A stretch of 64,000 nt of DNA, from the NCBI GenBank assembly GCA_015680685.1, contig MNCI01017909.1:53546-117545 (forward strand). The letters are read 5' to 3'. Shown piece after piece: positions 45,829 to 58,870 of the stretch. The position numbers and the translations under genes are program-made. This DNA is from Gnetum montanum (lineage: Eukaryota > Streptophyta > Gnetopsida > Gnetales > Gnetaceae). The notes under the pieces were generated by a model. The model searched no databases. It was not told the DNA's origin and saw nothing but the letters and a program-made list of their open reading frames with translations. Numbering within the stretch: position 1 is the stretch's first letter; each line of letters starts with the position of its first letter.

Positions 45829-48800
45829 TATAGCTTTGTTTCCTCATAGATTTCACACCATTTTTCTAATGATTCTACTAACTACAAACCTAACTTCTCT
45901 ATCAATTCATGATCTTCATCAAAATAAAACAAGTTAACTACTTCTATATTTAGTTCTAGGTGCATAACATCGATCCATTAACAAGGCTTATAAATGTTTA
46001 GATTTTATTATTATTAGTACTCTAGGAAGGTGAAGGTATCGCTATCCTAGAATATTTTTGAGGGGCTTCTTCCTTATCTTTGTGCAACATCTTGGCTTTT
46101 TCTAGAAACTTGAAGCTTTTCTATATAGTTAATGGTGGCTCTACTTTCTATTCTATTCTACCTCTTAACTCTACTTTAGCTCTATATGTTGATAGTTGTG
46201 TGTTTGAAATATACTTAAATCCTACTCTTTAACACTTGAAGCTCCATTCTTTAATTCACTTACTTAAAACTAGCTATGTGATTTTCCTTTTGCATGTTTT
46301 GATTTTGTTTGAGCTACCTCATTTAAGGTGTAGGAATTTAACAATCTCACCTAATTTTCATCTATGAGATCCTTCTTAGGCTTATTTCAAATGTTGATCT
46401 TAAACTTTAAGAATCCACTCTATGATAGGATCTAATGTGATGAAATGAATTTGAGCTTCTTTTTTGAATTCATCCTAACCTGTGCTATGCCTTTTTTCCA
46501 AGCTAGATTAAAATAAGAATGCACATGTATGCCATCTTGGTGGACCCAAGGTCTAACACGGCTTGTAGAATCACTCTCATGGAATCATTTTTGCACTCTA
46601 AAAACTTGCTACTCAAAGAAGTTGATGTGCAAGAGCTACTCTTGCACTTATTCATAGAGTTGAATTTAGGCTTCATATGTTGGTTCTACAAGCTCTTGTA
46701 AAGAATGCTGATGTGGTAGAGCTTGCTTCTAGAATAGAAATCTAGTTCTATGAACTCCATCTTCAACCTAATGTGGTGTTATGCTATGTGGTACTTAGAG
46801 CTTCTCCATAGAATTATATTTTTCTTCTATGAACATGAGCTAAATCTAGAGCTTACATGGTAGAGAAACTTTATCACTTTTAATCTCCATGAAAGCTAAC
46901 ATCATAAAAATACTTTTGTATGATCATTTTTCAATTCTATAAACTTGCAAATATGAGAATGGTATAAGAGCATTCCATTCAAGCTAATGTGGTGGATTTT
47001 TTTTGTAGAACCATTTTTTGGCACTACAAACCTCTTCTATGAGCTAACATGATAGAACTAATACAAACATACTTTGTGAGATCCACTCTTTTGCTTCTAC
47101 AAGTAAAGCTGGTGTGGTAGAGCCATTTCTTAGAATTCTTTTGTAGAGTAAAATTTTGGCTCTATGAAGGCTTAACTATGTGCTTCCCCTCTGGCTACAT
47201 AGAATCATTTTCAACTTTCCTAGTAGAGTAGATTTTTCATTCTATAATTTTACTTTAAGTGCAATCCATATGTTATATATGGAACCAATTCCACTTTCTC
47301 TCTTCTTTCCTTTAGTATTGCAAAGTTAATCAAGTAGAATTATCGTGTAAGGATAATTTTTTATTCTACAAGCTTTGCTCTATATGCTAATGTGAAAAAA
47401 TGATGGTGTAGCTCATAGGACTATTCTAGTTTCCTTCATAGAGCTAGATCTCAAATCTATAGATCTACTTTACGTAAGTAGCTTATATGGTGGAAATGGA
47501 AAAATATCTACATGGTAAAGCTTGTTACTCATAAAGCTATTTTTGTAGAATCAATTAATGGTTCTATGAAGTATGCCTTCTCAGCAACTAACATGGCAAA
47601 AGCTAATGTGACAAATGCTAACATGGAATAGTTTTTTGTAGATTAGAAATGTGATTTTGTCAACCAACATTTCTATCAAGAAGATGACATGGTGTTTGCT
47701 AATGTGGTAGAATGCTGACATGGTAGAGTTCACTTGTAGAATGAAAATTTAACTCTACAAACTAGCTCTAAGAATTGGCTATCAAAGTGTATAGAACCAC
47801 TTTTACTTATTTAGGTAAAACTAATTTCACTTCTACAAATCTCATCAAATGCATTATGTGGTAGAAATGAAAATATAGTTATTGGGATTGACCTTATCAC
47901 TCGCCAAACATTTTTCTATAACCTCTTTCTAATTCAACAAACAAGATCTTCTTAGAAGTTGATGTAGCTAATGCTAATGTGGAAAATTTTATTAAATTGA
48001 CCTTCATAGAATAGAAATCTAGCTTTATTAAATTGACCTTCATAGAATAGAAATCTAGCTGATGAAGCTGATCTTCATAGAATAGAAATCTAGCTTTATT
48101 AAATTGACCTTACATCAAAATACTATTATGGCATTCACTAATGCGAGAAAGTATTTTTGCATACCCTCTTTTTAGTTCTATGAATTTTTCGCTACATGAA
48201 AGAACCATTTTGTAGAGCTAATTTTTTATTCTATGAGCTCCCTATTTATGTTGATATGGTAAGGTCATTTCAAAGCTTTCTTTCTAAACTAGCCTTCCTA
48301 GCTCTATGAGTCTAGTGACTTTTCAAGAGCTAACATGACTTCTAGAATCAATTTTAGCATTTCATTTTAAAGCTCTTCAAATATCCTTGTGGAGAAATAG
48401 ATTTCATCGAAACTTTTAAGTTTCATGAATCTTAGCCACATTAATGAAGTTGATGTGGTAGAACTGAAAATAAACTTTTTCATAAGGGAGACATTTTTCT
48501 CTAAGTACAAGCTATTTTCACTCTTCATGACCAAATGATAACATGGCTTGTGGGATCATTTTGTAAAGTTTCTTCCTCACTCCTTAAATGATGTCAACAT
48601 GAAAGAACCAATTTCTAGAGTTATTTTACAACTCTATGAGCCTCCTTCATATGACTATTGATGTGGTCATAGAACCACTTTATAAAGCTACTTTTTTGCC
48701 CCACGTGTAGTTTTTACAGTGCTTTAAACCTTTGAGCTAACTTGGCATAGCTATTCTTTGTTTTATATAGGTTACAAACTTAACTATACTAACTCATCAT

Positions 48801-49606
48801 TATGCTTACATGGTAGAACTAATCAAATATTTTTTTATAGAACTATTTATTCATTCTTTGATCCACTTATACTTTTGTAGAGATTAATTCAACAAACTCA
48901 TTCCTCCTTGTTCATCACCAAACTAAAGTTTCCATTCTACTAGCTAATGTGAAAAATTTACTTTTTCTTAAACAAATGTTTTCTCATTAAAATGAGATTT
49001 TCTATTGTCACTCAACGATTCACTATAATGGCATCACCATAAAACTGATTCTTAAATTTTGTGATTCCATTATTTATGCACTTGACTTACTTGTAGCTAG
49101 AAATATATAAATACAAGCCTTAACTATTTCATAGGCTCTATTCCTAATACCCAATTGCATTTATCCACGTAGCACCTTATTTGATTTGAAAACCCTAGCT
49201 TTCCAATTTTGAAAATAATAGATTGAAAGTCCTTGAAAGTGCTTTCTCTGCTTCAAAACTTCTTATTCTATAGATTTAAAATGCATTTCATCTCTGTTAG
49301 AGTCTTTTTCTAGCAATTATTAATTGACACTCATCTTAAAAATTACTTGATAGCTCAAATCCTAGCTTGATCTTGCTATGATATTTTATTAAAAATGAAG
49401 CCTATAGTTTGCTCTAGAAATGTTACCATGGATTACATTTTTGAATAGGGGATTTCGGCTTAAAGAAATCTTCCTTTAGATACTCCTTTAGCCATTAATT
49501 CTGCCTTTATCATAAAACTTGCTTTCCTTTAATGGTGCCATGAGAAGAATCAAGTTCATAATTATAATTTTAAACTATTCCATATGAATGATTAATTTTT
49601 GCACCA
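45829..49606 (-). repeat. Element III right LTR, segment 2
   Basis: Repeats 26090-26898 and 34085-36987 of the left copy. It preserves the uninterrupted site that element II hit in the left copy (46620-46640). It contains the degenerate TAGAGCT / TCTATGAA motif array and a 36-bp tandem repeat at 47991-48112 absent from the left copy. Confidence 0.8.
47991..48112 (+). repeat. 36-bp tandem repeat, about 3.4 copies
   Basis: Units containing ATTAAATTGACCTTCATAG and AATAGAAATCTAGCTTT lie at 47991-48026, 48027-48060, 48061-48097 (first 10 bases diverged) and 48098-48112. The left LTR has a single unit here (35400-35440), so this expanded after insertion. Confidence 0.8.
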
Positions 49607-52212
49607 ATAGAGCCACCCTAATGCATCCTAGTGGTAATCAAATATTGAACATCTCTAAGAAGGCTATCTCCAACTACCCATACTACTTGATGCTAGATCT
49701 TAATAAACAACAAATATTCAAGCATTCAAACATATACAAATCAAACTTTAATGATGAAGAGATGTGAAAAATAGACCAACAAGTCCAAATAACTAAAAAT
49801 TCCATCATGATCTAACAATCAACTCCAAGTATAAATCCAATGATCCAACATTATCTAGATTAACCAAACAGTGTTGAATGATATCCAAGGGTATTAAAAC
49901 ATGTCAAACTAAGCTCCAATTGCAAGATAAATTCAAAAAAATAAAATCATGAGATCATGACCATACCACACCCTTTGGTAGATGATCACAACCTAAGTAC
50001 AGCTCATGGTTTACTTAGAAAGATTATTACTAGAAACTATATAAAGTCTGGCTAAACTATAACTCAACCAAGACTTAACCATGATCTAACCATGACTCAT
50101 GGGATTACAAGATTCTAAGAAATAGAGAATAGAATGTAAAGAAAAGATTTTTGATAGGCCATGATCTCACCAAAACCTATTATGAGAAATCATAACCTGA
50201 TCACAACTCATGATTAGCAAAGATGAATTCACAATGATCCATGCGTATGGCACAAAAATTGAGGAATGAAAAATTTGACATGAAATGACTTTCAAAAAAC
50301 CTCAAACTAATAGGGAATTTTGGAAACATAATAATGATGGCACAAGGAATAATGTTGGACACCCAAATCAAGGAGATAATTACAAATACTTAATGGCATT
50401 ACAAAGGATTCAAATCCTAATGAAATTTAAAAAACTTTAAAAAAATGTAAAAAACCTAGAATTAAGCAAAGCAAATAGAACCCATATAGATCTAAGTTAA
50501 GATAATTCTAAAGACATAATAATTAAAGGTTAACACACAATACTTCAAGCTTGAAATTGTTGAATCATGAATTCTCATAAAACCTTGATTTTCCAAAATT
50601 GTGAAAAGCGATAAGATTTTGGTACAATGAAACATGTGATTACAACATAAAATTTAGATAAATCTAACATGCAAAGAAAGACCTAGCCCAAATAACAAGT
50701 ACACATTAACCATGAATTTTTAGCCAAATTTCATCCATTCCAAATATGTAGAAAATCTAAGAACTTGAACAAAACATAAGAAAATGCCAATAAATTTGAC
50801 CTAAAAATTAAGAAGCATAAATCTAAATCATAGATGCATGAACAAAACCATTCATACATACTCCACATGCACATGAATAAGTAAAGCTCTGTAATCCTAC
50901 TATAGTCTCTAATCCAACAATGATTCCACATCCAAGTAAAATCAATGTCAAAGTACTCAAAATAATAGAGCATGAGGTTTTTAAGGGAAAAATAGCAAAA
51001 TCTCAAATGTGAAAACCCTAACCCTATTTCCAAAAATTAAAATCTCAAATAAAGAAAACTAACATGACACCTCACTCACCTTGTATGAACATGGCAAAGA
51101 CCAAAATTGTACCATAATTCGGTTCATTAAAACAACACATATTAGTTAATAAATTTAATTATAAAATTACCATACACATAAAAATTTGATCATGTCTTGA
51201 CATGTTATACATGCCTCATCCATAGGTACCTTGAAACATCTACCAAAATCATCCATTAGTTTAGTGCACACCAAGTAAAAGACGCATGAGCCTAAAGATA
51301 CAATACTAAAAATCCAACTAACCAATAAGCATAAATAAGGGCAAAAATAGAAAGCACAACACATCATATAAAAGCATTTAGAAGCACACGAGTATAAGAT
51401 AAAGATACTAACTTAGACATCCAAAAATTATGGCTATAAAATTTTAGCTACAAAACCAAAGAAGATGAAAACACATGTAATGATTAATAGACCATAATCA
51501 TAACCATATGAATCATGATTACACTACTATGAGTCTTCAATCCAACAAAGCTTCAACTTCCAATTAATGGATGTCAGCTATGTCCAACTAGAATAAAGTG
51601 TGGGACTTTTATTTAAAAACTACTATAATCCAGCTAACCTCAACCTTATATCAAACTAGATGTTTCCACAAATAAACTCCAAGAAAACTAACCATAATCA
51701 CAATCCATCTCTCATAAAAACTTATAATAAATCAATTAAAAATAAAAACCCAACATTACTGATATATATTTAATAAAAAGTAATTAAATATTACTCATAT
51801 AATACTAACACTTAATTAAATAAAAACTAAATACCATTCTCATGTAAAAACTCATAAAATAACATATGCAAATTATACGACTAACCCATCACTAACCACT
51901 GGCAACACATGGTAAAAAATATAACATAACATCACATCTAACCAAAAATTACCAAGGTGCAACATCATAAGGCTAAACATACATCAAGTACATGTCATTT
52001 ACATGTTGAAGGATGTCCAAGCTCATATTGTCAACTTTGGTACTTGTTAGGTTAATGCATCATTGGCCAAGAAAATACATCATGAAAGCATCATAGCTAT
52101 AACATCAAACAAGATTATGCATAATATCAAGCAACCATAAATAATTCATAAAGAATACTCAAAATAGAACAAATGACACTAACTCTAGAAGTCAAAAACA
52201 CAAGGTGTTACA
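49607..52212 (-). repeat. Candidate 3' LTR of a chromovirus
   Basis: The inner border is likely 52212: the minus strand begins TGTAACACCTTGTG right after the end of a chromovirus polyprotein. The outer border is not visible and may be close to 49607. AT-rich, with many (A/C)TCATGAT-type words (49960-50240). Frames at 51033-50731 and 51367-51167 have no family motif. No second LTR copy is in the window. Confidence 0.4.
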
Positions 52213-52780
52213 TCCTTTACCAGTTAAAAATCTTCCTCCCAAACGATATCAAGACAAATAAAACATACTTTGAATTGAATCTTCCAAGTAGCATCTTGAG
52301 AATCATGATAACTTCATAAAACCTTAAGCATCAAGAGTACCTTACTCCATAGTCTTTGTTTCATACTATCCATGATCTTAACCGAGTGCTCCACATAAGA
52401 AGCATAAACCTAAAGCTACACATTTAACAGGTGGACCACATGACCATCATTAAGTGCATACTTATGTAGCATCAAAGCATGAAATACATTGTGAATGTCA
52501 AAAAATCGTGGAGGTAAACTAACACAATACACTACATCACCTAAATGTTGCAACATCTTGAATAGTTCTATGTATAGAATAGAAAGCTTGTTCTTCCTAC
52601 CAAAGTGCATCATGCCCTTCATGGAACAAACATGCAAAAACACCTTGCTCCAACTAAGAACTCAAGAGACCTTTTCCTATAATTGGCATAACTCATCTAT
52701 TTCTTTTCTTCTATGTTTTCCTAAAGTTTTCAAAATATTATTTCTTTTACTAACTTATAAACCCTCTTAGGAATAAAATA
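52213..52780 (-). pseudogene. Chromovirus integrase C-terminus and chromodomain-like tail
   Basis: The minus strand reads KHRRKEIDELCQL (broken), then VFLHVCSMKGMMHFGRKNKL, LFKMLQHLGDVVYCVSLPPR and DIHNVFHALMLHKYALN, matching the gypsy post-core 'VSPMKGVMRFGKKGKLSPR...GPFEIL...VHDVFHVSMLRKY' block. It continues through stops with HSVKIMDSMKQRLWSK and LMLKVL...DATWKIQ, the family segment that overlaps the chromodomain, which guides integration to particular chromatin. 52643-52416 is open. The rest of pol is missing upstream. Confidence 0.8.
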
Positions 52781-53429
52781 AAGAATATGTTCTTTAATAT
52801 TCTATTTATTGAAACTAAAATAAAAATTGAATTTTTATTTACGTTCACTAAGATTCTTTTGGTTCTATCACATAGAGAAATTTTATAATTCCTTTAAATA
52901 ATTTTTTAAAATTCATAAGTTAGTGTTGCTGACTAGGATTGAATGTATGATATGGGATTTCCATGTTAAGGCTCTTACCATTAACATAACACCATCTTGT
53001 TATATCTTTCTCATGAAATCATCCTTTATCTCAGGTTTCCATCACAAATTATTTTGAAATATTTACCCAATGGTAAATTATAAAAATTATGAGTGTAGGC
53101 TATAAACTTACAAATATCTTCAACTTCTAAGGACATCATCTCTACTTCAAAAATCATAATATCATATTGTGCATGTCTTTTCACTTTAAATTCATTAGAT
53201 AGGAAAAGCTTCTAAATTTCTTCTATATGTTTCCAATGTTTATTTTTTAGACCAAGACATCATACAACACATTCATAAATACTAGTTGATTGAACAATGA
53301 TATGATAGAGTTACTTTCAAATACTCTAAGCTAGAATAGATTCATTCTAAAATTTTCTTTTTAAGATAAAAAAGCCTTTCATATCACCTATAACTCTCTA
53401 ATTAATGCATTAATTTTATTTGTAATTCT
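52781..53429. other. Unassigned AT-rich spacer
   Basis: There is no recognisable gene between the chromovirus tail and the LINE remnant. It may be the 3' part of the LINE. Confidence 0.3.
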
Positions 53430-55690
53430 AAGAGCATTTTAGGCTTTGATATCTATAAAATATTTTTACATCCATCTCTTCATTTGATGTAGTAAAAATA
53501 TATATTTTATTACATGTATCACAAATCATGATTTTAGTTTTTTAATATTAAATTCCATTCCTAAATGCTAACAAAAACCATCAAGATTATTAAGCATTTT
53601 TTGCAACCCTTTCATTGAATTTGAAATTAAGACAACATCATCAATATAAAGTAAGAGTCTAACAGGACTATTTCCAATTATAATTGCAAGTTGAATTAAT
53701 ATTTTAAGCATCCCCTCCTCAAGTTTATTAATAAAAATATCAAAGAAAATATGAGAATAGAACATTCTTGTTTTATTCCAATAAAACCATTGAATAAAAT
53801 TCTATCTTCTCTATTTCTAAATTCAGTTAATAACTCTTGGTAAAGTTTCTAGATGGAAGATAAATAATGTGTTGAAAACTTCTAAATTTTTCATTACTTC
53901 AAAAAACCAAATCATAGGCCTAAGAGAAGTCTACAAAGTATATAAAAGTTTTCTTATGTGGACCTTGTTCTCTATCAATAAGATATTTTAAAGTGATAAG
54001 ATGGTATATGTAGAATGTCGTCATCCAAATTTTGCTTGGAAAATTGCACATATTGTAAGATGTGTTCTTAATTTTAAGTATAAGAAACATGTTTTAATAG
54101 TTGTCATGTTGGCAAATTATTCTTGGCATGTTGGCTGAAAACAATGACATCCAAATTATGTAATATGATGAAACAATATGTAACCGTTGACTCCTAATTT
54201 GGCCATGATTATTTATGGATTTTAACTCCATAGTTTGACTTTTACCCAAAGCATGATATTATGTCCACTATAGAAGTGGATGCTTGGATGGTCTTAGACA
54301 TTACATCTTCACCAAATCAAGGGATTTGTGAAGCATAATTCAAGCTATATGATCTTCCTCTTATGTAACCTTGATCTAAGCTTGTTGTAAGTCTTGAATT
54401 GAGAAGACTTAAAATTTCTAAGGTTTTCCAATAGTCGAAACTACTAGTGGAGTTTTTCTAGGATAATTATGCTATTTTCCTTGAAGTTGTTTTCTTATTT
54501 TCTATTAATTTTTTCTATTGCCATTTAATTATTTATATTTCTCCAACTTTAATGATGTATTAAAATTAACATATCTTATTTTCTTCAGTCCATCTTCTAA
54601 GAATAAATTCAAGAATAGATTCTAAAAGCTTTACAAAAATATTGCTAATTACAATTGGTCTATTTATATCTTTTTATTCCCTTTTTTAAAATAGTATAAC
54701 TAATTTATTGATGCACCATTCCTCTTTTACTTCCACCTGCATAACTAAATTTAACTTTTTCTAGATGACATTCCATACTAATGTCCTTCCCATTTAAGTA
54801 TCCCTCCATGTAAGTTTTTTATAAAATAATTTTTCTAATGCTATTATTTTTATCCCTACATTGTATCATCAAAAAATAATATATTATCACTATTATGAAA
54901 ATCTTCCATTCTGTGAAATAAAGCTTGATAAAATTTTCAACATCTTTGAGAGAGAAAGCATAGTTTATTCTACTTTTCTTTGAATTAAATACAAAATTAT
55001 CTGGGATATTTCTTTATCATTTATAATAAATTATTCTATCTTTGATTAAAAATTTCATTTTCTTAGTCTGAATTAGATTTTTATATAAATTTATAGTCTC
55101 TAGTGACTTTTGACTCTTTAATAAAATTCTAGTTATCTTACATTCTTTATCAAATCATTGTTGATTATTCATATTTTAACCTTTGAAAATATTAAGAGTA
55201 ATAGTAGTTAGAGTTTTGTAAGATATTCTAAATCTTTTGAATTTCATTTTAAAAATCCTCCTTCATTTTTGCAATCATTCCGAAATGATTTTACCCTTTC
55301 GAAATATCTAAAATATTGTGTATTTTTTTAATAATATAAAGTATAAATGATGATAAAAAATATTTATTTATTTCTTCACCTATTTACAATTATTTGAAGC
55401 TATTAATACTATAGCAACCTTGACATCCTACAAAAGTAAAGCCACCTACAATTGGGTATTTATTGATATTATTTAAGACCAATAGATCTAGTCCTTGCTC
55501 CTAATATAATGAATGGTTTTTCCCTATGATTGAATTGCTTATCTTCAAAGCACCAATTTCAATTTGTAGTTTTTCTCATATTCTAAAAATCCTTGAGGAT
55601 TTCAATCAATAACAAGGGTCTGATTAGAACCAATTCTAGCATTAATATTTCTCTATTGTAGAAAACTCATAATATCCATGACAATGAACT
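53430..55690 (-). pseudogene. LINE (non-LTR) remnant, endonuclease end plus reverse transcriptase
   Basis: Minus-strand blocks in order: WFDKECKITRILLKSQKSLE (endonuclease/RT linker, about 55180), YAFSLKDVENFIKLYFTEW, FKKGxKxxNRPI-like, EQGPHKKTFIYFVDFS followed by AYD (RT domain, family FVDFxKAFD), FYSHIFFDIFINKL, and VRLLLYIDDVVLISNSMKG (catalytic box, YIDD where most plant LINEs have FADD), then LQKMLNNLDGFC. Only 53765-53568 is open. No poly(A) tail or target duplication is identified. Confidence 0.75.
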
Positions 55691-55879
55691 AGAAAGAAAA
55701 ATCCCATGATAACCCTTCTCATCCATAGAGAATAACATCTCTAGGTGTAAAGTAGCAAAACTCTAAGAATAAAAATGATTTTTTAAAATCATATTTTTTG
55801 CTAATTTAAAAGTTATGGCTATGACTAAATAAAATAGGTCTCTCTCAAAAACTCATAGCAATAACTTAAAAGTTTTGTG

Positions 55880-56250
55880 AAGAAGGTATCATCAAGCTCA
55901 AAGATAGTGAATCAAGAAATAATTTTAAATTTTAAATAAAAATTAGGATGAAGCAAGGTTGTCCTTTATCACAAGCTATTTTGATCTCTTTATTTATGAG
56001 TTTCAAGATTGAATGTATAATGGATAACATAAACATGCTATAAAAAGGTTCTCAGAGGAATGAACTTGATTTTGTATGTATATGATGCTACTTTAATATC
56101 TACTTTTAAGGAAGGTATTTCTAACATGTAGAAATTTTAGAAAACTAAAATGATGACATGAGGCATAAGAAACATAATATAATTTTAAATTTGGTGATCA
56201 AAATGTACAAATTGTGGACTCTTTTAGATACTCAAGCCTTCAATATGTGA
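55880..56250 (+). pseudogene. Second LINE reverse transcriptase fragment, opposite strand
   Basis: The plus strand reads KIRMKQGCPLSQAILISLFM (family GVRQGCPLSPxLFxLxI) and, after a shift, ELDFVCI/LYVYDATLIS (family LLYADDxxLIS). It lies 190 bp from the minus-strand LINE, facing away from it. The two RT pieces cover overlapping domains, so they are separate insertions rather than one inverted copy. Confidence 0.65.
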
Positions 56251-57879
56251 ATAATTATAGATGGGATAAATGCATTAAGAAAACAAGAGCATCAAAAATA
56301 AAAAAAAATATACAATTAAAAATAAATGTAAGGCATTACAAGTTTGGTCTTGGAATGTTGGAAAAACAATTTTCAGTCATTTAACCTATCATATTATATG
56401 AATGCATAATTTAGGGATCAAGTTGTAGCACAAAAAATTAGAAGACTATTAAAAGAGTACAAAAGATATGTCTATTTGATGAAGTAAAGATGAAAGTTTA
56501 AACACCCTATTCCATTCTTTTGTTAGATTATAGTCTACTTTCTATAAAAGCAAAAGCTATTTAGTAGTTTGTTGCATATACTTAAAACTAGCAAAAATAG
56601 ACTAGATTGAATTTTCTAAAGAAGTTATTGAAGACACAAAGATCACAAATAGTATTTTTAAGGAATACAATTGTTGAAAACTTAGGGTATTTGATTCAAA
56701 GAGACACAAAGTAATCTAAAGCACATTCATATGTTAGTTAGGTAATGTGTTCTAAAAAAGTTATGGTCAAATGTAAAAGGTAAGAAAAAATATTTTGGAA
56801 TGCATAAGATGTATTAATTAAACTCATATATACACTTTCTATTAGCTATGTTGCTAATGAGATGTTGCATTATCATTAGCAAGCTTTGTTTGAGTTCACC
56901 TCATATTAGAATGGAAAGTAGAAGATAGATGCAAATTTACTATAAAAAAAAAACACACACACACATAGGCTATGTAGTTCAAGAGATCTTGAGGATAAGT
57001 ACATATTTTTCTTAGTTTCCATCAAATTGAACATTAAAGATAAAAATATAATATTGAAGTAAAAGGTCTATATAATCTTTTCTTGTTCCATCCAATGTTA
57101 GTCAACCACTTTGTCAGTCATTATTTAATTTTCATGATAAAAATGTAATATTTATTCAAAAGATCCTTTAGGTATTTAGACATAATAAAACCTTAGTTTC
57201 AATATTATTGTAAAACCTCAATTTCATATTCATATTCTAGGTAATGATTCATACTAACTATATTCTATTAATAGTTATAGTTCATAATTCTGTTGAAAAA
57301 GGTAATTGATTTTAAATTCTAAAACAATAAAGTATAAAATGTTTAAAATTCTAAAACTTTGGATTTTTTTTGTTGAGAATGAAGTGATAAAATATTGACT
57401 TCTTATGAATCTTGGTTTAGGAACTACTTATAATTATGTGTTGATAATTGAGAATGAATAGATGTTTAAAAAGCCAGTAGTAGTAAGATTGTGGAAATGA
57501 GAGAAGAGAGAGAGATATGAATATGAATATAATGGCTAGAAACTTTGTACATCTACTTTATTAAAATATTTCAATTATATTACATCAAGGTATGATCTTT
57601 TTTTATATAGAATTTTATTTCGATCATACTAGGGATTAAGTAATTAAAAGTTATTCCCACTAATAAAAATGAATAAATAATGAAAAAATGATGCATTTAA
57701 ACTAAATACATGTTTATCTATCCATCAATTCATAAATCTATAAATAAAATATTTTACCTTTTTTCTTTAATAAATGATAAAAGAATAAATGGCTTTGATC
57801 TCTAGATTAGAAAGAAAAATAGTATTTCTTACATTATACCCTCATTATTAATAGTCACTCTTTTAGGGTGAAATGCAAG
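56251..57879. other. Unassigned region after the LINE fragment
   Basis: Probably LINE 3' sequence for the first few hundred bases (DTQAFNM, INALRKQEHQK). Then AT-rich sequence with an (AC)n run at about 56950-56964 and GA-rich sequence at 57495-57525. No gene is recognised. Confidence 0.3.
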
Positions 57880-58440
57880 TATCCTATTCTTATCTTCTTA
57901 TGTTTGTGGTTTTCATGATGCTTATACTTTGAAAAATATTTCAATCCTATAATGCAAAATAGATTTTGTTAATAAATCTACCAACTAATTATTTAATTCA
58001 ATGTGAATAGGCTTTATATTTTCTTCATGCACTTCTTTTTTTATAAAGTAGTGTTTGATATCAATGTGTTTGGATTTTTTATGAAGCAAATGTTCATTTG
58101 ATAATTGGATAATGGATGTATTATCACATGCATTTTATTGGAAGTCCAACCTGAAAACCAAGTTGTGACATAAGCTTTTTGATCTATAATGCATGTTGTA
58201 TATATTCTACCATGGCTATAAATGCAACTTCACATGTTGATAAGCTAATTAAAGTTTATTTCTTGTCTTCCAACTTATTACAGTCTTTCCATAAAATATG
58301 CCAGCTCCAAATGTTAATTTCCTATATTTGTTATCTTCTCTTCAATTTGCATGTAAATATTATTGAAATTACTAATCCCCTTTTGTATAATTTAATCCAT
58401 AGTCAGTAGTGCCCTTTATGTATTTTAGAGTATGAATAAG
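57880..58440 (-). pseudogene. Ty1/copia RNase H remnant (3' half of a split element)
   Basis: The minus strand from 58440 reads HTLKYIKGTTDYGLNY (family VLRYLKGTxDYGL), then broken INLSACEVAFIAM-like sequence (family STxEAEYxA) and IIQLSNEHLLHKKSKHIDIK (family AIxLxxNPVFHxRTKHIDI), and finally NN-LVDLLTKSI (family LADIFTK). Its upstream half, ending ...QEPRKSHIVLAKR, is at 63295-64000 on the same strand. Together they form one copia pol split by a 4.85-kb block. Confidence 0.75.
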
Positions 58441-58461
58441 AACTACTAGCTTATATATATA

Positions 58462-58840
58462 TTGGCCGAGATGATTTAAAAAAATGATGTTAACCAAGCC
58501 CAACTATTGGATGAGGTAGCAAGATAACTAAAAATGGAATCACTCATCCCTCCTCTATTTCTCTACCACTTACCCAATTTAGTTTTACCCTCTCAGTTAA
58601 GTTTTCTCTCTCCTTGTTTGTTCATGGCATTTTTGAGAAATAAATCTCTTGCATAAATAATGCTCAAAAATGCCATGAACAAACAAAGAAAGAGCAAACT
58701 TGGCTGAGAGGGTAAAATTAAATTGGGTAAGTGGTAGAGAAATATAGGAGGGATGAGTGATTCCATTTTTAGTTATCTTGTACCTCATCCAGTAGTCAAG
58801 CTTGGTTAATATCATTTTTTTTTAGAATCATCTTGACCAA
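58462..58840. mobile_element. Foldback MITE, 379 bp
   Basis: Two arms of about 175 bp are near-perfect inverted repeats: TTGGCCGAGATGATTT at the left end, AATCATCTTGACCAA at the right end, and GTTCATGGCATTTTTGAG opposite CTCAAAAATGCCATGAAC at the centre, around a loop of about 25 bp (58638-58661). It is flanked on both sides by TATATATA runs, consistent with insertion into TA-rich DNA. It encodes nothing and would need a transposase from elsewhere. It can fold into a long hairpin when transcribed. Confidence 0.85.
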
Positions 58841-58870
58841 TTTATATATATATATATATAAGCTAATGGA

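Larger units (their letters stand above)
16920..49606 (-). mobile_element. Element III: very large Ty3/gypsy retrotransposon with nested insertions
   Basis: Two long direct repeats (16920-36987 and 43491-49606, each interrupted by later insertions) flank a minus-strand internal region with gag, protease, RT, RNase H and integrase in Ty3/gypsy order. Homology begins at TGTTGTTGCC (43491; TCTTGTTGCC at 16920) and ends at CATCA/CACCA (36987/49606), so both copies are bounded by TG...CA-like ends, with a GGGAAAAAA polypurine stretch next to the left copy. Net of inserts the element is about 20 kb, in the size range of Tat/Ogre-type elements. A clean target duplication was not found. The alternative is a truncated tandem pair of elements in which the apparent LTR also includes a 5' ORF. 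Confidence 0.65.

Noticed and set aside
50731-51367. Two minus-strand frames of 100 and 66 codons
   Set aside because: Composition is Phe/Leu/Cys-rich, typical of chance frames in AT-rich DNA, and no motif is shared with known families.
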